Source of the DNA: Pirellulales bacterium | Lineage (GTDB): Bacteria > Planctomycetota > Planctomycetia > Pirellulales > JAEUIK01 | NCBI GenBank assembly: GCA_019745975.1 | Contig: JAIESQ010000079.1 | Span: 32,878 to 96,877, forward strand | Reading direction: 5' to 3' | Length of the DNA stretch: 64,000 bases | Shown here: piece by piece, positions 36,054 to 47,874 of the stretch | How positions within the stretch are numbered: the stretch's first letter is position 1 | Layout: each line of letters opens with the position of its first letter | Made by a program: the position numbers and the translations under genes | The notes under the pieces: generated by a model | Seen by the model: only the letters and a program-made list of their open reading frames with translations | What the model was told of the DNA's origin: nothing | Database searches by the model: none

Positions 36054-37559
36054 TTAGGCCAAGATCGGCCGGACGACCTCCCCTGCCACGTCGGTCAGGC
36101 GGAAATCGCGCCCCTGGTAGCGATAGACCAACCGGGTGTGATCGACCCCCAACAGGTGCAGCATCGTGGCGTGCAGATCGTGCACGTGCACTGGATTGAC
36201 CGCCGCGTGATAGCCCAGGTCGTCGGTCTCGCCGAAAGTCATACCGCCGCGGATGCCGCCCCCCGTTAGAAACATGCTGAACGCCCGCATGTGATGGTCG
36301 CGGCCGACGCCCCCTTTGTTCGTCTGGGCCATCGGGGTGCGGCCGAACTCGCCTCCCCAAACGATCAACGTGTCGTCGAGCATGCCGCGCTGCCGTAGAT
36401 CGGCAATCAGGGCGGCGGTCGCCCGATCGCAATCGCGGGCACAAATGCGGAAGAACTTCTGCAGATCGTTGTGGTGATCCCAGTCGCGGTGATAGAGCTG
36501 GATGAACCGCACGCCGCGCTCGGCCATGCGGCGGGCCAGCAGGCAGTTGTAGGCGAACGAACCGTCGGCCCCGTTGGCGCCGTACAGATCGAGCACGTGC
36601 TGCGGCTCGTCGGCGATGTCCATCAGCTCGGGCACGCTCGTCTGCATGCGGAAGGCCATCTCGTACTGCGCGATGCGGGTGGCGATTTCCGGATCGGCCA
36701 GCGCTTCGTTTCGCAGGGCGTCGAGCCGATTGATCGCGCCGATCAGACGGCCTTGCCCGTCGCGCGCGATGCCAGGTGGATTGGTGAGATAGTGAACAGG
36801 GTCGCCGTGCGATGAGAAGGCGACCCCCTGAAAGCGGCTCGGCAGAAAGCCGCTGTGCCATTGCCGGGCGGCGATCGGCTGCGGGTTGCGGCCATCCTTG
36901 CTGATGCTGGTGAGGACGACGAAGCCGGGGTAGTCGGCCGCTTCGCTCCCCAGCCCGTAGACAGTCCACGCGCCCATGCTCGGGCGGCCGGAGATGGACG
37001 TGCCGGTGTTCATCACCGTGTGGGCGGGGTCGTGATTGATCTGGTCGGTGTGCAGCGAGCGGACGATGCAGAGCTCGTCGGCCATACTGCCGATGTGCGG
37101 CAGCTCTTCGCTGATCTCCAGGCCCGAGCGGCCAAAGCGTTTGAAGGCGAACAGCGGAGCCTGGCAAACGAGCTTCTGGCCTTGCAATTGGGCGATCGGC
37201 TGGCCGGCGGTGAACGACTCGGGGATCGGCTGGCCGTGCATCGCGGCCAACTTCGGCTTGGGATCGAAGGTCTCGAAGTGCGAGGGGCCACCGGCCATGC
37301 ACAAGAAGATCACGCGCTTGGCGCGGGCCGGCCAGTGGGGCAGCCCGACGAACTCCGGCGCGATACCGCGCGCGGCGCCCTGCGCGCTGGGCAGGGCCGT
37401 CGCCGCAGCATCACCTGCCGCTTCGCCAGCGCTGATCGCATTGCCGCCGAGCAGCGTGGCCAACGACGCGGCGCCCAGTCCCAGCGACGTGCGGCCAAGG
37501 AACGCGCGGCGCGTGACGTGGCTAAACAAACCATCAAGATTTTGAGACTGAGTCGTCAT
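36054..37559 (-). CDS. DUF1501 (sulfatase-like) Tat-exported protein
   Basis: A 501-residue protein with a Tat signal (VTRRAFLGRTSLGLGAASLA) followed by the DUF1501 body: CMAGGPSHFETFDPKP (normally F-x-x-GGPSxxDTFDPKP), ISGRPSMGAWTVYGLG, RGVRFIQLYHRDWDHH, IVWGGEFGRTPMAQ and GRDHHMRAFSMFLTGGG, the alkaline-phosphatase/sulfatase-like metal-binding framework. The ATG at 37559 follows TAAGG; an in-frame start 10 codons upstream is weaker. In planctomycetes these proteins are nearly always encoded next to a DUF1553/PSCyt1 protein, as here with the gene at 38.6-41.3 kb; their joint function is undefined. Confidence 0.88.
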   Translation of the reverse strand: MTTQSQNLDGLFSHVTRRAFLGRTSLGLGAASLATLLGGNAISAGEAAGDAAATALPSAQGAARGIAPEFVGLPHWPARAKRVIFLCMAGGPSHFETFDPKPKLAAMHGQPIPESFTAGQPIAQLQGQKLVCQAPLFAFKRFGRSGLEISEELPHIGSMADELCIVRSLHTDQINHDPAHTVMNTGTSISGRPSMGAWTVYGLGSEAADYPGFVVLTSISKDGRNPQPIAARQWHSGFLPSRFQGVAFSSHGDPVHYLTNPPGIARDGQGRLIGAINRLDALRNEALADPEIATRIAQYEMAFRMQTSVPELMDIADEPQHVLDLYGANGADGSFAYNCLLARRMAERGVRFIQLYHRDWDHHNDLQKFFRICARDCDRATAALIADLRQRGMLDDTLIVWGGEFGRTPMAQTNKGGVGRDHHMRAFSMFLTGGGIRGGMTFGETDDLGYHAAVNPVHVHDLHATMLHLLGVDHTRLVYRYQGRDFRLTDVAGEVVRPILA

Positions 37560-37590
37560 TGGTTGCCTTACTTCTCGCCAGCGACCCAAG

Positions 37591-37656
37591 GGGGACAGGC
37601 ACCGGGCTATACCCTGGTTTCAGCGACCGGATGTCTTCTGCCCGGAGCCAGTCCCC
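37591..37656. repeat. 66-bp palindromic-end element, family C copy 1
   Basis: The left end reads GGGGACAGGCACCGGG and the right end CCCGGAGCCAGTCCCC, imperfect inverted repeats. The same 66-bp arrangement recurs in opposite orientation at 46580-46645. It lies immediately upstream of the DUF1501 gene. Confidence 0.7.
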
Positions 37657-37657
37657 G

Positions 37658-37723
37658 TCAATTCCTCGTCACCGTTTCGTGCAGGTTGAGCACCGCGCGG
37701 GCGACACCAGTCCAGGCGGCCAG
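37658..37723. repeat. 66-bp direct repeat, copy A (duplicate of the DUF1553 gene 3' end)
   Basis: This matches 38644-38709 in the same orientation at 63 of 66 positions by eye. The other copy is the last 22 codons of the DUF1553 gene including its stop. Copies A and B bracket the RAYT unit and its two REP-like repeats. Confidence 0.8.
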
Positions 37724-37730
37724 TGTTGTC

Positions 37731-37783
37731 GTGGCACGGCCATCCTGGCCGTGATTGCTCCACGGGCTGGAAGCCCGTGCCAC
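37731..37783. repeat. 53-bp REP-like double hairpin, family A copy 1
   Basis: Starts GTGGCACGGCCA and ends GCCCGTGCCAC. It contains two adjacent hairpins (CACGGCCA/TGGCCGTG and CACGGGC/GCCCGTG) joined by ATTGCTC. Further copies lie at 38593-38638 (same orientation) and 41382-41434 (inverted). Confidence 0.85.
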
Positions 37784-37821
37784 GGGAAATCGTAACGTTG
37801 TTACGCATGACGCCAGCATGC

Positions 37822-38529
37822 CTAACCATAGACGGCATTTGTCACAGCTTGAAATCCACCACCATAACCGACCCACTTCCAATTCTTCAGGCCGGCGACG
37901 ACTGGGTTCTCAAGTACGTATTCAATGGCATGATTGTAGTCGTCTTCATCGCGAATCAAGTGATCGTAGGACTCCTTTTGCCACAGGGTGCCGGATAGTT
38001 GCTGCAGTTGATTGATTCTGTTGGCAGTGAAACTTTTCCACGAATGGCAAATCTTGGCGATTTCGACTCTCTCGCGCGGATGCACGACTACATGCACGTG
38101 GTTTGGCATGACGCACCACACGACGAGATCGTAGCGGTCGCCATCGAAATGCAATAATGCATCACGCACACACTCAGCCGCGCGATCCTCTCTTAGCCGG
38201 CACTGTCCGATCCCTTGATTGAGAAACTTCTCAATGCGTTCTTCGTAGAGTCTCGTAAGCCGTTGGACTTCGGAGCGACTGAGCGATCGTTTATTACTGG
38301 CCGCTCGTCGCACGATCTCATCGCGCTCCTGCGCCAATGAGGCCAGCAACTTTTGCGGCAGTGAATCAGCTAATCGGAAAGTGATGGCATAGATTCCCCC
38401 AGGGCACGTCCAATGCGGTAGGTATGCCCCGAATTGAACGTGAACGGACACGGCCGCGTTGTCACGCTCTCGTCCCGGCAAGCGCACAGGTCCGATATCG
38501 GATCTCAGGACTTGAGGTTTCTCTGCCAT
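37822..38529 (-). mobile_element. REP-associated tyrosine transposase (RAYT, Y1/IS200-like) gene
   Basis: About 235 residues. The HUH motif is MPNHVHVVVHP (about residue 143), and the C-terminal family block is WQKESYDHLIRDEDDYNHA followed by YVLENPVVAGL, both diagnostic for RAYT single-domain Y1 transposases. An N-terminal RAYT-like strand region reads PGGIYAITFRLADSLP. It is bordered by REP-like repeats at 37731-37783 and 38593-38638, the expected substrates for this enzyme, and it separates the DUF1501 and DUF1553 genes, which normally adjoin. The ATG at 38529 is preferred; the ORF continues upstream to 38598, but there it runs through repeat-derived sequence. The frame is intact, so the gene may be active. 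Confidence 0.85.
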
Positions 38530-38592
38530 AGCGATGAGAGAAATCTCCGTGGTTTCGTGCAGGTTTACAACTTCTCGCTCGCTTAACAGCTC

Positions 38593-38638
38593 GGCCATCC
38601 TGGCCGTGATTGCTCCACGGGCTGGAAGCCCGTGCCAC
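38593..38638. repeat. REP-like double hairpin, family A copy 2 (5' truncated)
   Basis: Same orientation and near-identical to 37737-37783 but lacking the first 7 bases (GTGGCAC). It lies between the RAYT 5' end and copy B of the 66-bp direct repeat. Confidence 0.85.
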
Positions 38639-38643
38639 GGTCA

Positions 38644-41268
<2,625 letters not shown>

Positions 41269-41381
41269 CGGCGGTGCGCAGCGGTGGGATGCGGGGCGGA
41301 GCAGAATCTGGCGGCAAAACTTCGTGGCAACCGGCTAGTTTAAGTCACCGCTTCAGCGGCGCGAAGCAATTGCAGCGTATC

Positions 41382-41434
41382 GTGGCACGGGCTTCCAGCC
41401 CGTGGAGCAATCACGGCCAAGATGGCCGTGCCAC
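41382..41434. repeat. 53-bp REP-like double hairpin, family A copy 3
   Basis: Inverse orientation relative to 37731-37783, full length, with the same two hairpins and the ATTGCTC linker (read as GAGCAAT). It occupies the intergenic space 41269-41706 between the divergent DUF1553 and GAPDH genes; the remainder of that space shows nothing recognisable until the GAPDH ribosome site. Confidence 0.85.
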
Positions 41435-41475
41435 GTGGGCAGACCGGCTCGGCCAATTGCCCGGTTCCGGCGTGA

Positions 41476-42726
<1,251 letters not shown>

Positions 42727-42748
42727 GCCGCCGAGCGCCGTTGGAACC

Positions 42749-42765
42749 GGTGTGCTACGCACACC
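42749..42765. terminator. Candidate bidirectional terminator hairpin
   Basis: A perfect 7-bp stem GGTGTGC/GCACACC with a TAC loop, midway between the convergent GAPDH and coiled-coil genes. There is no T-run, so intrinsic termination is uncertain; such short hairpins may also be repeat-derived. Confidence 0.4.
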
Positions 42766-42801
42766 CTACAAGGATTCTCCGCGCCCTCCGCGCGGTAATT
42801 C

Positions 42802-45222
42802 TCAGCGCTCCTCGTCCGTGTCCTTTAAGCCCAGTCGCGTCAGCCACCGGCCGCGCCCCGACTTGCCAGGCGGACGATTGGTAGCCGCCGCCTGATTCAC
42901 TTCGGCATCCTGGTGCAACTGGTGCTCGAGGCCGCGCAGCTTGTCCTCGATCTCGACCCGCTCGCGGGCGATCTTCGCGCGCTCCAGCGATAGTTCGACT
43001 TCAGCCTTTCGCAACTTCTCCTCCCATTCGTTCTGCAGCGCCACAAGCTTGGCGCGCTCGGCCTGCACGATCTCATCCTGATTAATTAGCTCGGTGTGAT
43101 CTGTGCCGGCCGGCAGCTCGTCGAGTTGCTGCTGCAATTGGGCAATCAGCTCGTTCTTTTCGGCAACCACGCGGTCGGTCGTGCGAATGGTCTCTTCGAT
43201 GCGCAGTTTCTCGGCCTTGCGCGCGGTATCGAGCTCTTCGTCGTCCGCTTCGAGGCTGGCCAGCAACTGCCGCTTGCGTGCCTCCCAGTCGAGATTGGCG
43301 ACGTCAACCGTCGCGGCCATCGCGCCGCCCGTGCCGCGCTGTTTTTCCAGGGCGGCATATTTGGCCCGCGCCTCGCGCAGTTCTTCGACGGCGAGTTTGT
43401 ATTTCTGCTCGATGTTGTCCCGCGCGCTGGTCGCCTTCGATAACTCAGCCTGCAACTCGGCGACCTGTTCGGCCGCGACGCCAGCCCCTGGCGTGCTGCC
43501 GGCCAAGGCCGTCAATTCGGCGTGCAATTGGTCCCGCTCGGTCTGCGCGGTGGTGAGCTCCTCGGCCATCGCCTGCGCATGCCCCCGTGCGGTTTCCAGA
43601 TCGGCTTCGAGTTGCTCGACGTGGGCCGGATCGATGGCGCCAACCAGCCTGGTCGCGGCGTCGGCGAGCTCCGCCTGCAATCGCGCCAGCTCGCACTGGA
43701 GTTGCGTTTGCAGCCCCGTGGACCTGGCGATTTCCGACTGAAACTGCGCGCGCTCCAGCTCGGCCGTCGCCAAGCGCGCTTCCAACCGTTTGCGATCCGC
43801 GTCGGCGGCTGCCAGTTCTTCTCGCAACCGCGCCCGGTCCTCGTCGGCCGCGGTCAGCGAGCTTGTCGAGTCGTCGAGCTGTCGCCGCACGTCCTGCAGC
43901 TCCGTCTCGAGCGCGGTGCCGCGCATCGCTTCCTGATGCTCCGCGGTTGCCTCGGCCCGCGCCGCTTCCACTTGCTCGACCAGGCCGCGGCACTCTTGCC
44001 GCGTCCGGGCGAGCTGCGCCGTGAGCTGCTCGATCTGCTGCTGCCGCGTGGCGTCGGCGGCCGTGGCCAGCCGCTGTGCCTCGTGAACTTCGCGGCGCGC
44101 GTCCAGTATCTCGCGCTTCTGCTTGTCAACCTCCGCTTGCACCAGCATCAACCGTTCTTCGCCGGCCGCCAGCTCACCCGATCGCGCCAGTAGGCTGCCG
44201 TCGAATTCGGCCAGCCGCCGCTGCTGGGTTGCCAACTCGCCGCGTAGCGCTGCCAGATCGGCGCGCGCGGCGTCGAGATCCTGCCGCTCCGCGCTGATCG
44301 CGGCCTGTCGCTCGGCCAATTGCTGTTCGCGAACGGACAGCTTCTGCTCGCGACCGCTAAGCTGCTGCTCGCGAGCCTCGAGCTGCTCCTGTTCGCGCGC
44401 CAGTTGTTGCTCGTCGCCGGCCAGTTGCTGAGTGCGCGCCGCGAGCCGAGTATCGCTCGCTTCCACTTGCTGGGTCCGCGCCTCGAGTTCCTTTAGTTGC
44501 GATTCGCATTGCGCCTGCAGCGCGATAATCTCATTTTCCGACGCGCCAAGCTGAAGCTCTCGGGAGTCGACTTGCTGCTCGCGTGCCGTGAGGGCAGCGT
44601 CCCGATCGGCCAGTTCTTTGGCCTGCCGATCGATCTCATCGCGGCGATGCTTGGCGCTGGCGGTCCGTTCCCCCTGCTGCTGCGTGGCCGCGGCGAGTTG
44701 GGCCTCGCGCTCGGCAAGCTGCCGGGCCTGCGCCTCGAGCTCGGCCTGCCGCTGCGGGAGCACGGCCTGCTGGGCGACGATCTCGCCTTGCCGCCTCTCG
44801 AACGCCATCTGCTGCGCGTCGAGCTCAGCCTGCTGCGTTGCGAGTGTCGCCAATTGCGATTCGTGTTCGGCACGCCGCGCCGCTTCGTCGGCCAAGAGGC
44901 GATCGTGCGCTTTCGCGAGCTCTGCTTCGCGCGCCGACAACTCCGCACGGAGCTGCTCCAGCGCGAGCTGCTGCCGCGACAACTCCGTCTGCTGCGCGGC
45001 GATTTGCTGATGCTGCCCGGCGCTATCTGCTTCGCGTCGCGACAGCTCGCCCGCCAGCGTCTGCAATTGCACGGCCAGTTGCGCTTCGATCCGCGCGATG
45101 CGCTCGCGTTGTGCGCCGGCCAAGGCCTGCACACGCTCGCGCTCGTCGGCCAAGGCTGCGACGAAGTCGTCGCTCCAGGCGGCCGAGGTGGCAACGGTTG
45201 TCGGCGGACGAGAATCTTCCAT
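42802..45222 (-). CDS. Long coiled-coil protein, unknown function
   Basis: An 806-residue protein, nearly all predicted coiled coil (about 25-780), rich in Gln, Glu, Ala, Leu and Arg. Around residues 260-350 it shows exact seven-residue repeats of the type REQQLxx (REQQLSG, REQKLSV, REQQLAE), ideal heptads. There is no signal peptide or membrane segment; the C-terminus is basic (KSGRGRWLTRLGLKD). The ATG at 45222 is chosen; the ORF upstream to 45342 begins with TTG. It resembles SMC/M-protein-like scaffolds by composition only, so no homology should be inferred. Possible roles are cytoskeletal, scaffolding or chromosome-associated. It stands alone between convergent GAPDH and a dehydrogenase on the same strand. 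Confidence 0.75.
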   Translation of the reverse strand: MEDSRPPTTVATSAAWSDDFVAALADERERVQALAGAQRERIARIEAQLAVQLQTLAGELSRREADSAGQHQQIAAQQTELSRQQLALEQLRAELSAREAELAKAHDRLLADEAARRAEHESQLATLATQQAELDAQQMAFERRQGEIVAQQAVLPQRQAELEAQARQLAEREAQLAAATQQQGERTASAKHRRDEIDRQAKELADRDAALTAREQQVDSRELQLGASENEIIALQAQCESQLKELEARTQQVEASDTRLAARTQQLAGDEQQLAREQEQLEAREQQLSGREQKLSVREQQLAERQAAISAERQDLDAARADLAALRGELATQQRRLAEFDGSLLARSGELAAGEERLMLVQAEVDKQKREILDARREVHEAQRLATAADATRQQQIEQLTAQLARTRQECRGLVEQVEAARAEATAEHQEAMRGTALETELQDVRRQLDDSTSSLTAADEDRARLREELAAADADRKRLEARLATAELERAQFQSEIARSTGLQTQLQCELARLQAELADAATRLVGAIDPAHVEQLEADLETARGHAQAMAEELTTAQTERDQLHAELTALAGSTPGAGVAAEQVAELQAELSKATSARDNIEQKYKLAVEELREARAKYAALEKQRGTGGAMAATVDVANLDWEARKRQLLASLEADDEELDTARKAEKLRIEETIRTTDRVVAEKNELIAQLQQQLDELPAGTDHTELINQDEIVQAERAKLVALQNEWEEKLRKAEVELSLERAKIARERVEIEDKLRGLEHQLHQDAEVNQAAATNRPPGKSGRGRWLTRLGLKDTDEER

Positions 45223-45520
45223 GGTCGCGAGGAGAATGCTCCAAACCCGGCGCGCATCGGGTGCGCGTCGGCTCGGCCAGGCAGCGCTCGTCTGCGCACG
45301 ACGAGACGCAAGCCCCCGATCTGACAGCAAGTTGCGCTTCAAGCCACCCTAGTGCGTATACGCCACCCTAGGGGGCTGGTCAAAGCCCCATGCCGTCAGC
45401 GAAGCAGCACCGCGACGGGCGACTCACACCGCTCGCGGTGCGCCAAGAACGACCGCTCGCCGACAGGCGATTGTCGGCGTTATCACGCTGGTCCTGACCC
45501 CGCGTAACCGGCACGCCCGG
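45223..45520. other. Intergenic region with a doubled GCCACCCTAG motif
   Basis: Two exact copies of GCCACCCTAG lie 19 bp apart (45343-45352 and 45362-45371), upstream of the coiled-coil gene on its promoter side. Spacing near two helical turns would suit a dimeric regulator, but this is only a visual observation. Nothing else is recognised here. Confidence 0.35.
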
Positions 45521-46480
45521 CTACTTCAGCACTTCCGGATTGACCACGTTCTCCGGAACCCGCCCGTGCAGCCGATCGGCGACCTGGCGCGACACGCGCC
45601 GCCGCAAGTCGGCCAGCGATTCGAGCGACGCAAAGGCGCTATGCGGCGTGACGATCACGCGCGGATCGTCCAGCGGCGGCACGCGCAAGTCCGGCGGCTC
45701 GGTCTCTTGCACGTCGAGCGCCGCTCCTGCCAGTTGCCCGGCCGCCAACGCCTCGGCCAGCGCCGCCTGATCCACTAGCCCGCCGCGGGCCGTGTTCACC
45801 AGGTACGCACTGGGCTTCATCCGCGCGAACTGCTCGCGCCCCATCAGGTGCTTCGTCGACGGCAAGAGCGGCACGTGCAGCGAAACATAGTCGCTCTCCG
45901 CCAACAGCTCGTCGAACTCGCGCCACGCGACCCCCGCCGGCAGCGTGCCGCGCACCTTGTCGGCGGCGATCACCTTCAGGCCGATCCCCAGTGCCTTCTC
46001 GGCCAGCTTGCGCCCGATGTTCCCCAGCCCGACGATCCCCAGTGTCTGTCCGGTGATCCGCCGCAGCGGCGGGCCCGCCTGCAGTTCGTAACGTCCCTGC
46101 TTGCTTTCGAGGTGATAGAAGGCCACTTTGCGCCCTAGCGCCAGAATCATCGCCAGCGCCTGCTCGGCGACCTCGATCAGGCAGTAGTCGGGACAGTTCG
46201 TAACGACAATCTTGCGCTTCGTACAGGCCGCGATGTCGATGTTATCCAGCCCAATCCCCAGTCGGGCGACAATTCGCAACTTCGGGCCGGCGGCGATCAC
46301 CGACTCCGGCACCCGCACCCAGTTGGTCATGATGGCGTCGACCGCGGCCGCCTGCGCCGCCAGCCCGGCCTCCGTCTTGTCGTCGGCCACAACCAATTCG
46401 GCGTCGGCGGCAGCCAGCGTCTCACGCTCGATGTCGACATTCGGCCAGGCGTAATCAGTCATCAGCACTTTGAATTTCAT
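45521..46480 (-). CDS. D-isomer-specific 2-hydroxyacid dehydrogenase (phosphoglycerate dehydrogenase/CtBP-like)
   Basis: A 319-residue NAD-dependent dehydrogenase. The N-terminal half has VRVPESVIAAGPKLRIVARL and GLDNIDI; the Rossmann motif is LGIVGLGNIGRKLAE. Catalytic residues follow the family pattern: Arg in VNTARGGLVD, Glu in VQETEPPD, and His in VTPHSAFAS (the usual order Arg-Glu-His). The length is typical for short-form enzymes that lack the ACT domain. The substrate is undetermined; phosphoglycerate, glyoxylate or another 2-hydroxyacid are candidates. No ribosome site is obvious before the ATG. It is divergent from the aminopeptidase gene, with a repeat element between them. Confidence 0.88.
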   Translation of the reverse strand: MKFKVLMTDYAWPNVDIERETLAAADAELVVADDKTEAGLAAQAAAVDAIMTNWVRVPESVIAAGPKLRIVARLGIGLDNIDIAACTKRKIVVTNCPDYCLIEVAEQALAMILALGRKVAFYHLESKQGRYELQAGPPLRRITGQTLGIVGLGNIGRKLAEKALGIGLKVIAADKVRGTLPAGVAWREFDELLAESDYVSLHVPLLPSTKHLMGREQFARMKPSAYLVNTARGGLVDQAALAEALAAGQLAGAALDVQETEPPDLRVPPLDDPRVIVTPHSAFASLESLADLRRRVSRQVADRLHGRVPENVVNPEVLK

Positions 46481-46559
46481 CGCAGCGCGCTCATCGCTGG
46501 GGTCTGGATTTCAAGATTCACCGGGCGTTACGATAACCGGCCCAGGCACCCTCGCGAAA

Positions 46560-46645
46560 GGGGACTGGCTCCCGGCTATGGGGACTGGCTCCGGGCCTTC
46601 GTTGGCGCGCGCTGCCACCCATCGTGACGCCCGGTGCCTGTCCCC
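46560..46645. repeat. Family C element copy 2 with an extra half-site
   Basis: The core 46580-46645 is 66 bp with ends GGGGACTGGCTCCGGGC and GCCCGGTGCCTGTCCCC, inverted relative to the copy at 37591-37656. An additional left-end half-site (GGGGACTGGCTCCCGG) lies at 46560-46575, giving two tandem left ends. Confidence 0.7.
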
Positions 46646-46719
46646 GTTGCGCGGCAACACTTGGGCGCAACAAACTGAGATCGCCAACTGAGCTCGCGAA
46701 CTACCAGGAAGCTCCACGC

Positions 46720-47832
46720 ATGTCCGATCCCCGCATCGAACGCCTGGCCGAGATCCTGCTCGATCACAGTTGCCAGCTCAAAGCAGGCGACAAGCTCTTG
46801 GTCGAAGCCTTCGATCTGCCCGACCCCGCGATCGTCTGCCGGCTCGTCGAGCTGGCCGCCGAGCGCGGGGCCCTGCCGATCGTTTCCCTCAAAAACAACC
46901 GCGTCCTGCGCGCGCTCTACACGACCGGCACCGAGGCGAGCATCGGCCTGGCCGGGCAGCTCGAACGCCATCGCATGGAGCAGATGGACGCCTACATCGG
47001 CATCCGCGGCGCCGCCAACAGCAGCCAGTTCGCCGATGTGCCGCTGCCGAAAATGGACCTCTACCAGCAGCACTGGTGGCATCCCGTGCATACCCAGGTG
47101 CGCGTGCCGCACACGCGCTGGGTCGTGCTCCGCTGGCCGACCGACTCGTTCGCCCAGGCGGCCGGCTTGAGCACGCCATCCTTCGAGGAGTTCTTCTTCG
47201 ACGTTTGCACGGCCGATTACGCCCAGATGGAGCGCGACCAGGCCCCGCTCGTGCGGCGCATGGAGCACGCCGACCGTGTCCGCATCGTCGCTCCCGGCAC
47301 CGATCTGCGCTTCTCGATCCACGGTATCCCGGTCCGCCCATGCTTTGGGCAGCGCAACATTCCCGACGGCGAGGTCTTCACTGCGCCGGTCCGCGACAGC
47401 GTCGAGGGGGTGATCCGCTACAACGCTCCGTCGCGCTATCAGGGCACGGTGTTCGAGCATGTTGAGTTCGAGTTTCGCCAAGGCAAGATCGTGCGCGCAA
47501 CGGCCAACGAAACCGAGAAGCTCAATCAGATTCTCGATGCCGACGAGGGAGCCCGCTACATCGGCGAGTGGTCGCTGGGCTGCAACAATCGCGTCCGCCG
47601 CCCGATGCTCGACACGCTCTTCGACGAAAAGATCGGCGGCAGCCTGCACCTCACGCCCGGCAACGCCTACGAAGAGTGCGACAATGGCAATCGCAGTCGG
47701 GTGCACTGGGATCTGGTGCTGATCCAGACGCCCGAGTATGGCGGCGGCCAGGTATGGTTCGACGACGAGCCGCTGCGCCAGGACGGCCGCTTCGTGCCGG
47801 CCGATCTGCAAGGGCTCAACGCGGGGCTGTAG
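46720..47832 (+). CDS. M29-family aminopeptidase (thermophilic aminopeptidase type)
   Basis: A 370-residue metallopeptidase of the AmpS/aminopeptidase T family. Recognisable blocks are RLAEILLDHSCQLKAGDKLL at the N-terminus, APGTDLRFSIHG, then RNIPDGEVFTAPVRDS with the first metal-binding Glu, and the C-terminal GGSLHLTPGNAYEECDNGN, SRVHWDLV and a final Asp-containing segment that supply the other ligands. Cytoplasmic, removing N-terminal residues from peptides, presumably in peptide turnover. The ATG at 46720 is set by AGGAAG 8 bases upstream; the ORF extension to 46624 lies in repeat sequence. Confidence 0.9.
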   Translation: MSDPRIERLAEILLDHSCQLKAGDKLLVEAFDLPDPAIVCRLVELAAERGALPIVSLKNNRVLRALYTTGTEASIGLAGQLERHRMEQMDAYIGIRGAANSSQFADVPLPKMDLYQQHWWHPVHTQVRVPHTRWVVLRWPTDSFAQAAGLSTPSFEEFFFDVCTADYAQMERDQAPLVRRMEHADRVRIVAPGTDLRFSIHGIPVRPCFGQRNIPDGEVFTAPVRDSVEGVIRYNAPSRYQGTVFEHVEFEFRQGKIVRATANETEKLNQILDADEGARYIGEWSLGCNNRVRRPMLDTLFDEKIGGSLHLTPGNAYEECDNGNRSRVHWDLVLIQTPEYGGGQVWFDDEPLRQDGRFVPADLQGLNAGL

Positions 47833-47874
47833 AACAAGACCCGTTCCCAGTTCGCCACGGGCCGCCAGTAGCAA

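Noticed and set aside
46576..47874. 432-residue antisense ORF over the M29 aminopeptidase
   Set aside because: The aminopeptidase has clear family motifs on the plus strand; the antisense frame is a codon-bias shadow.
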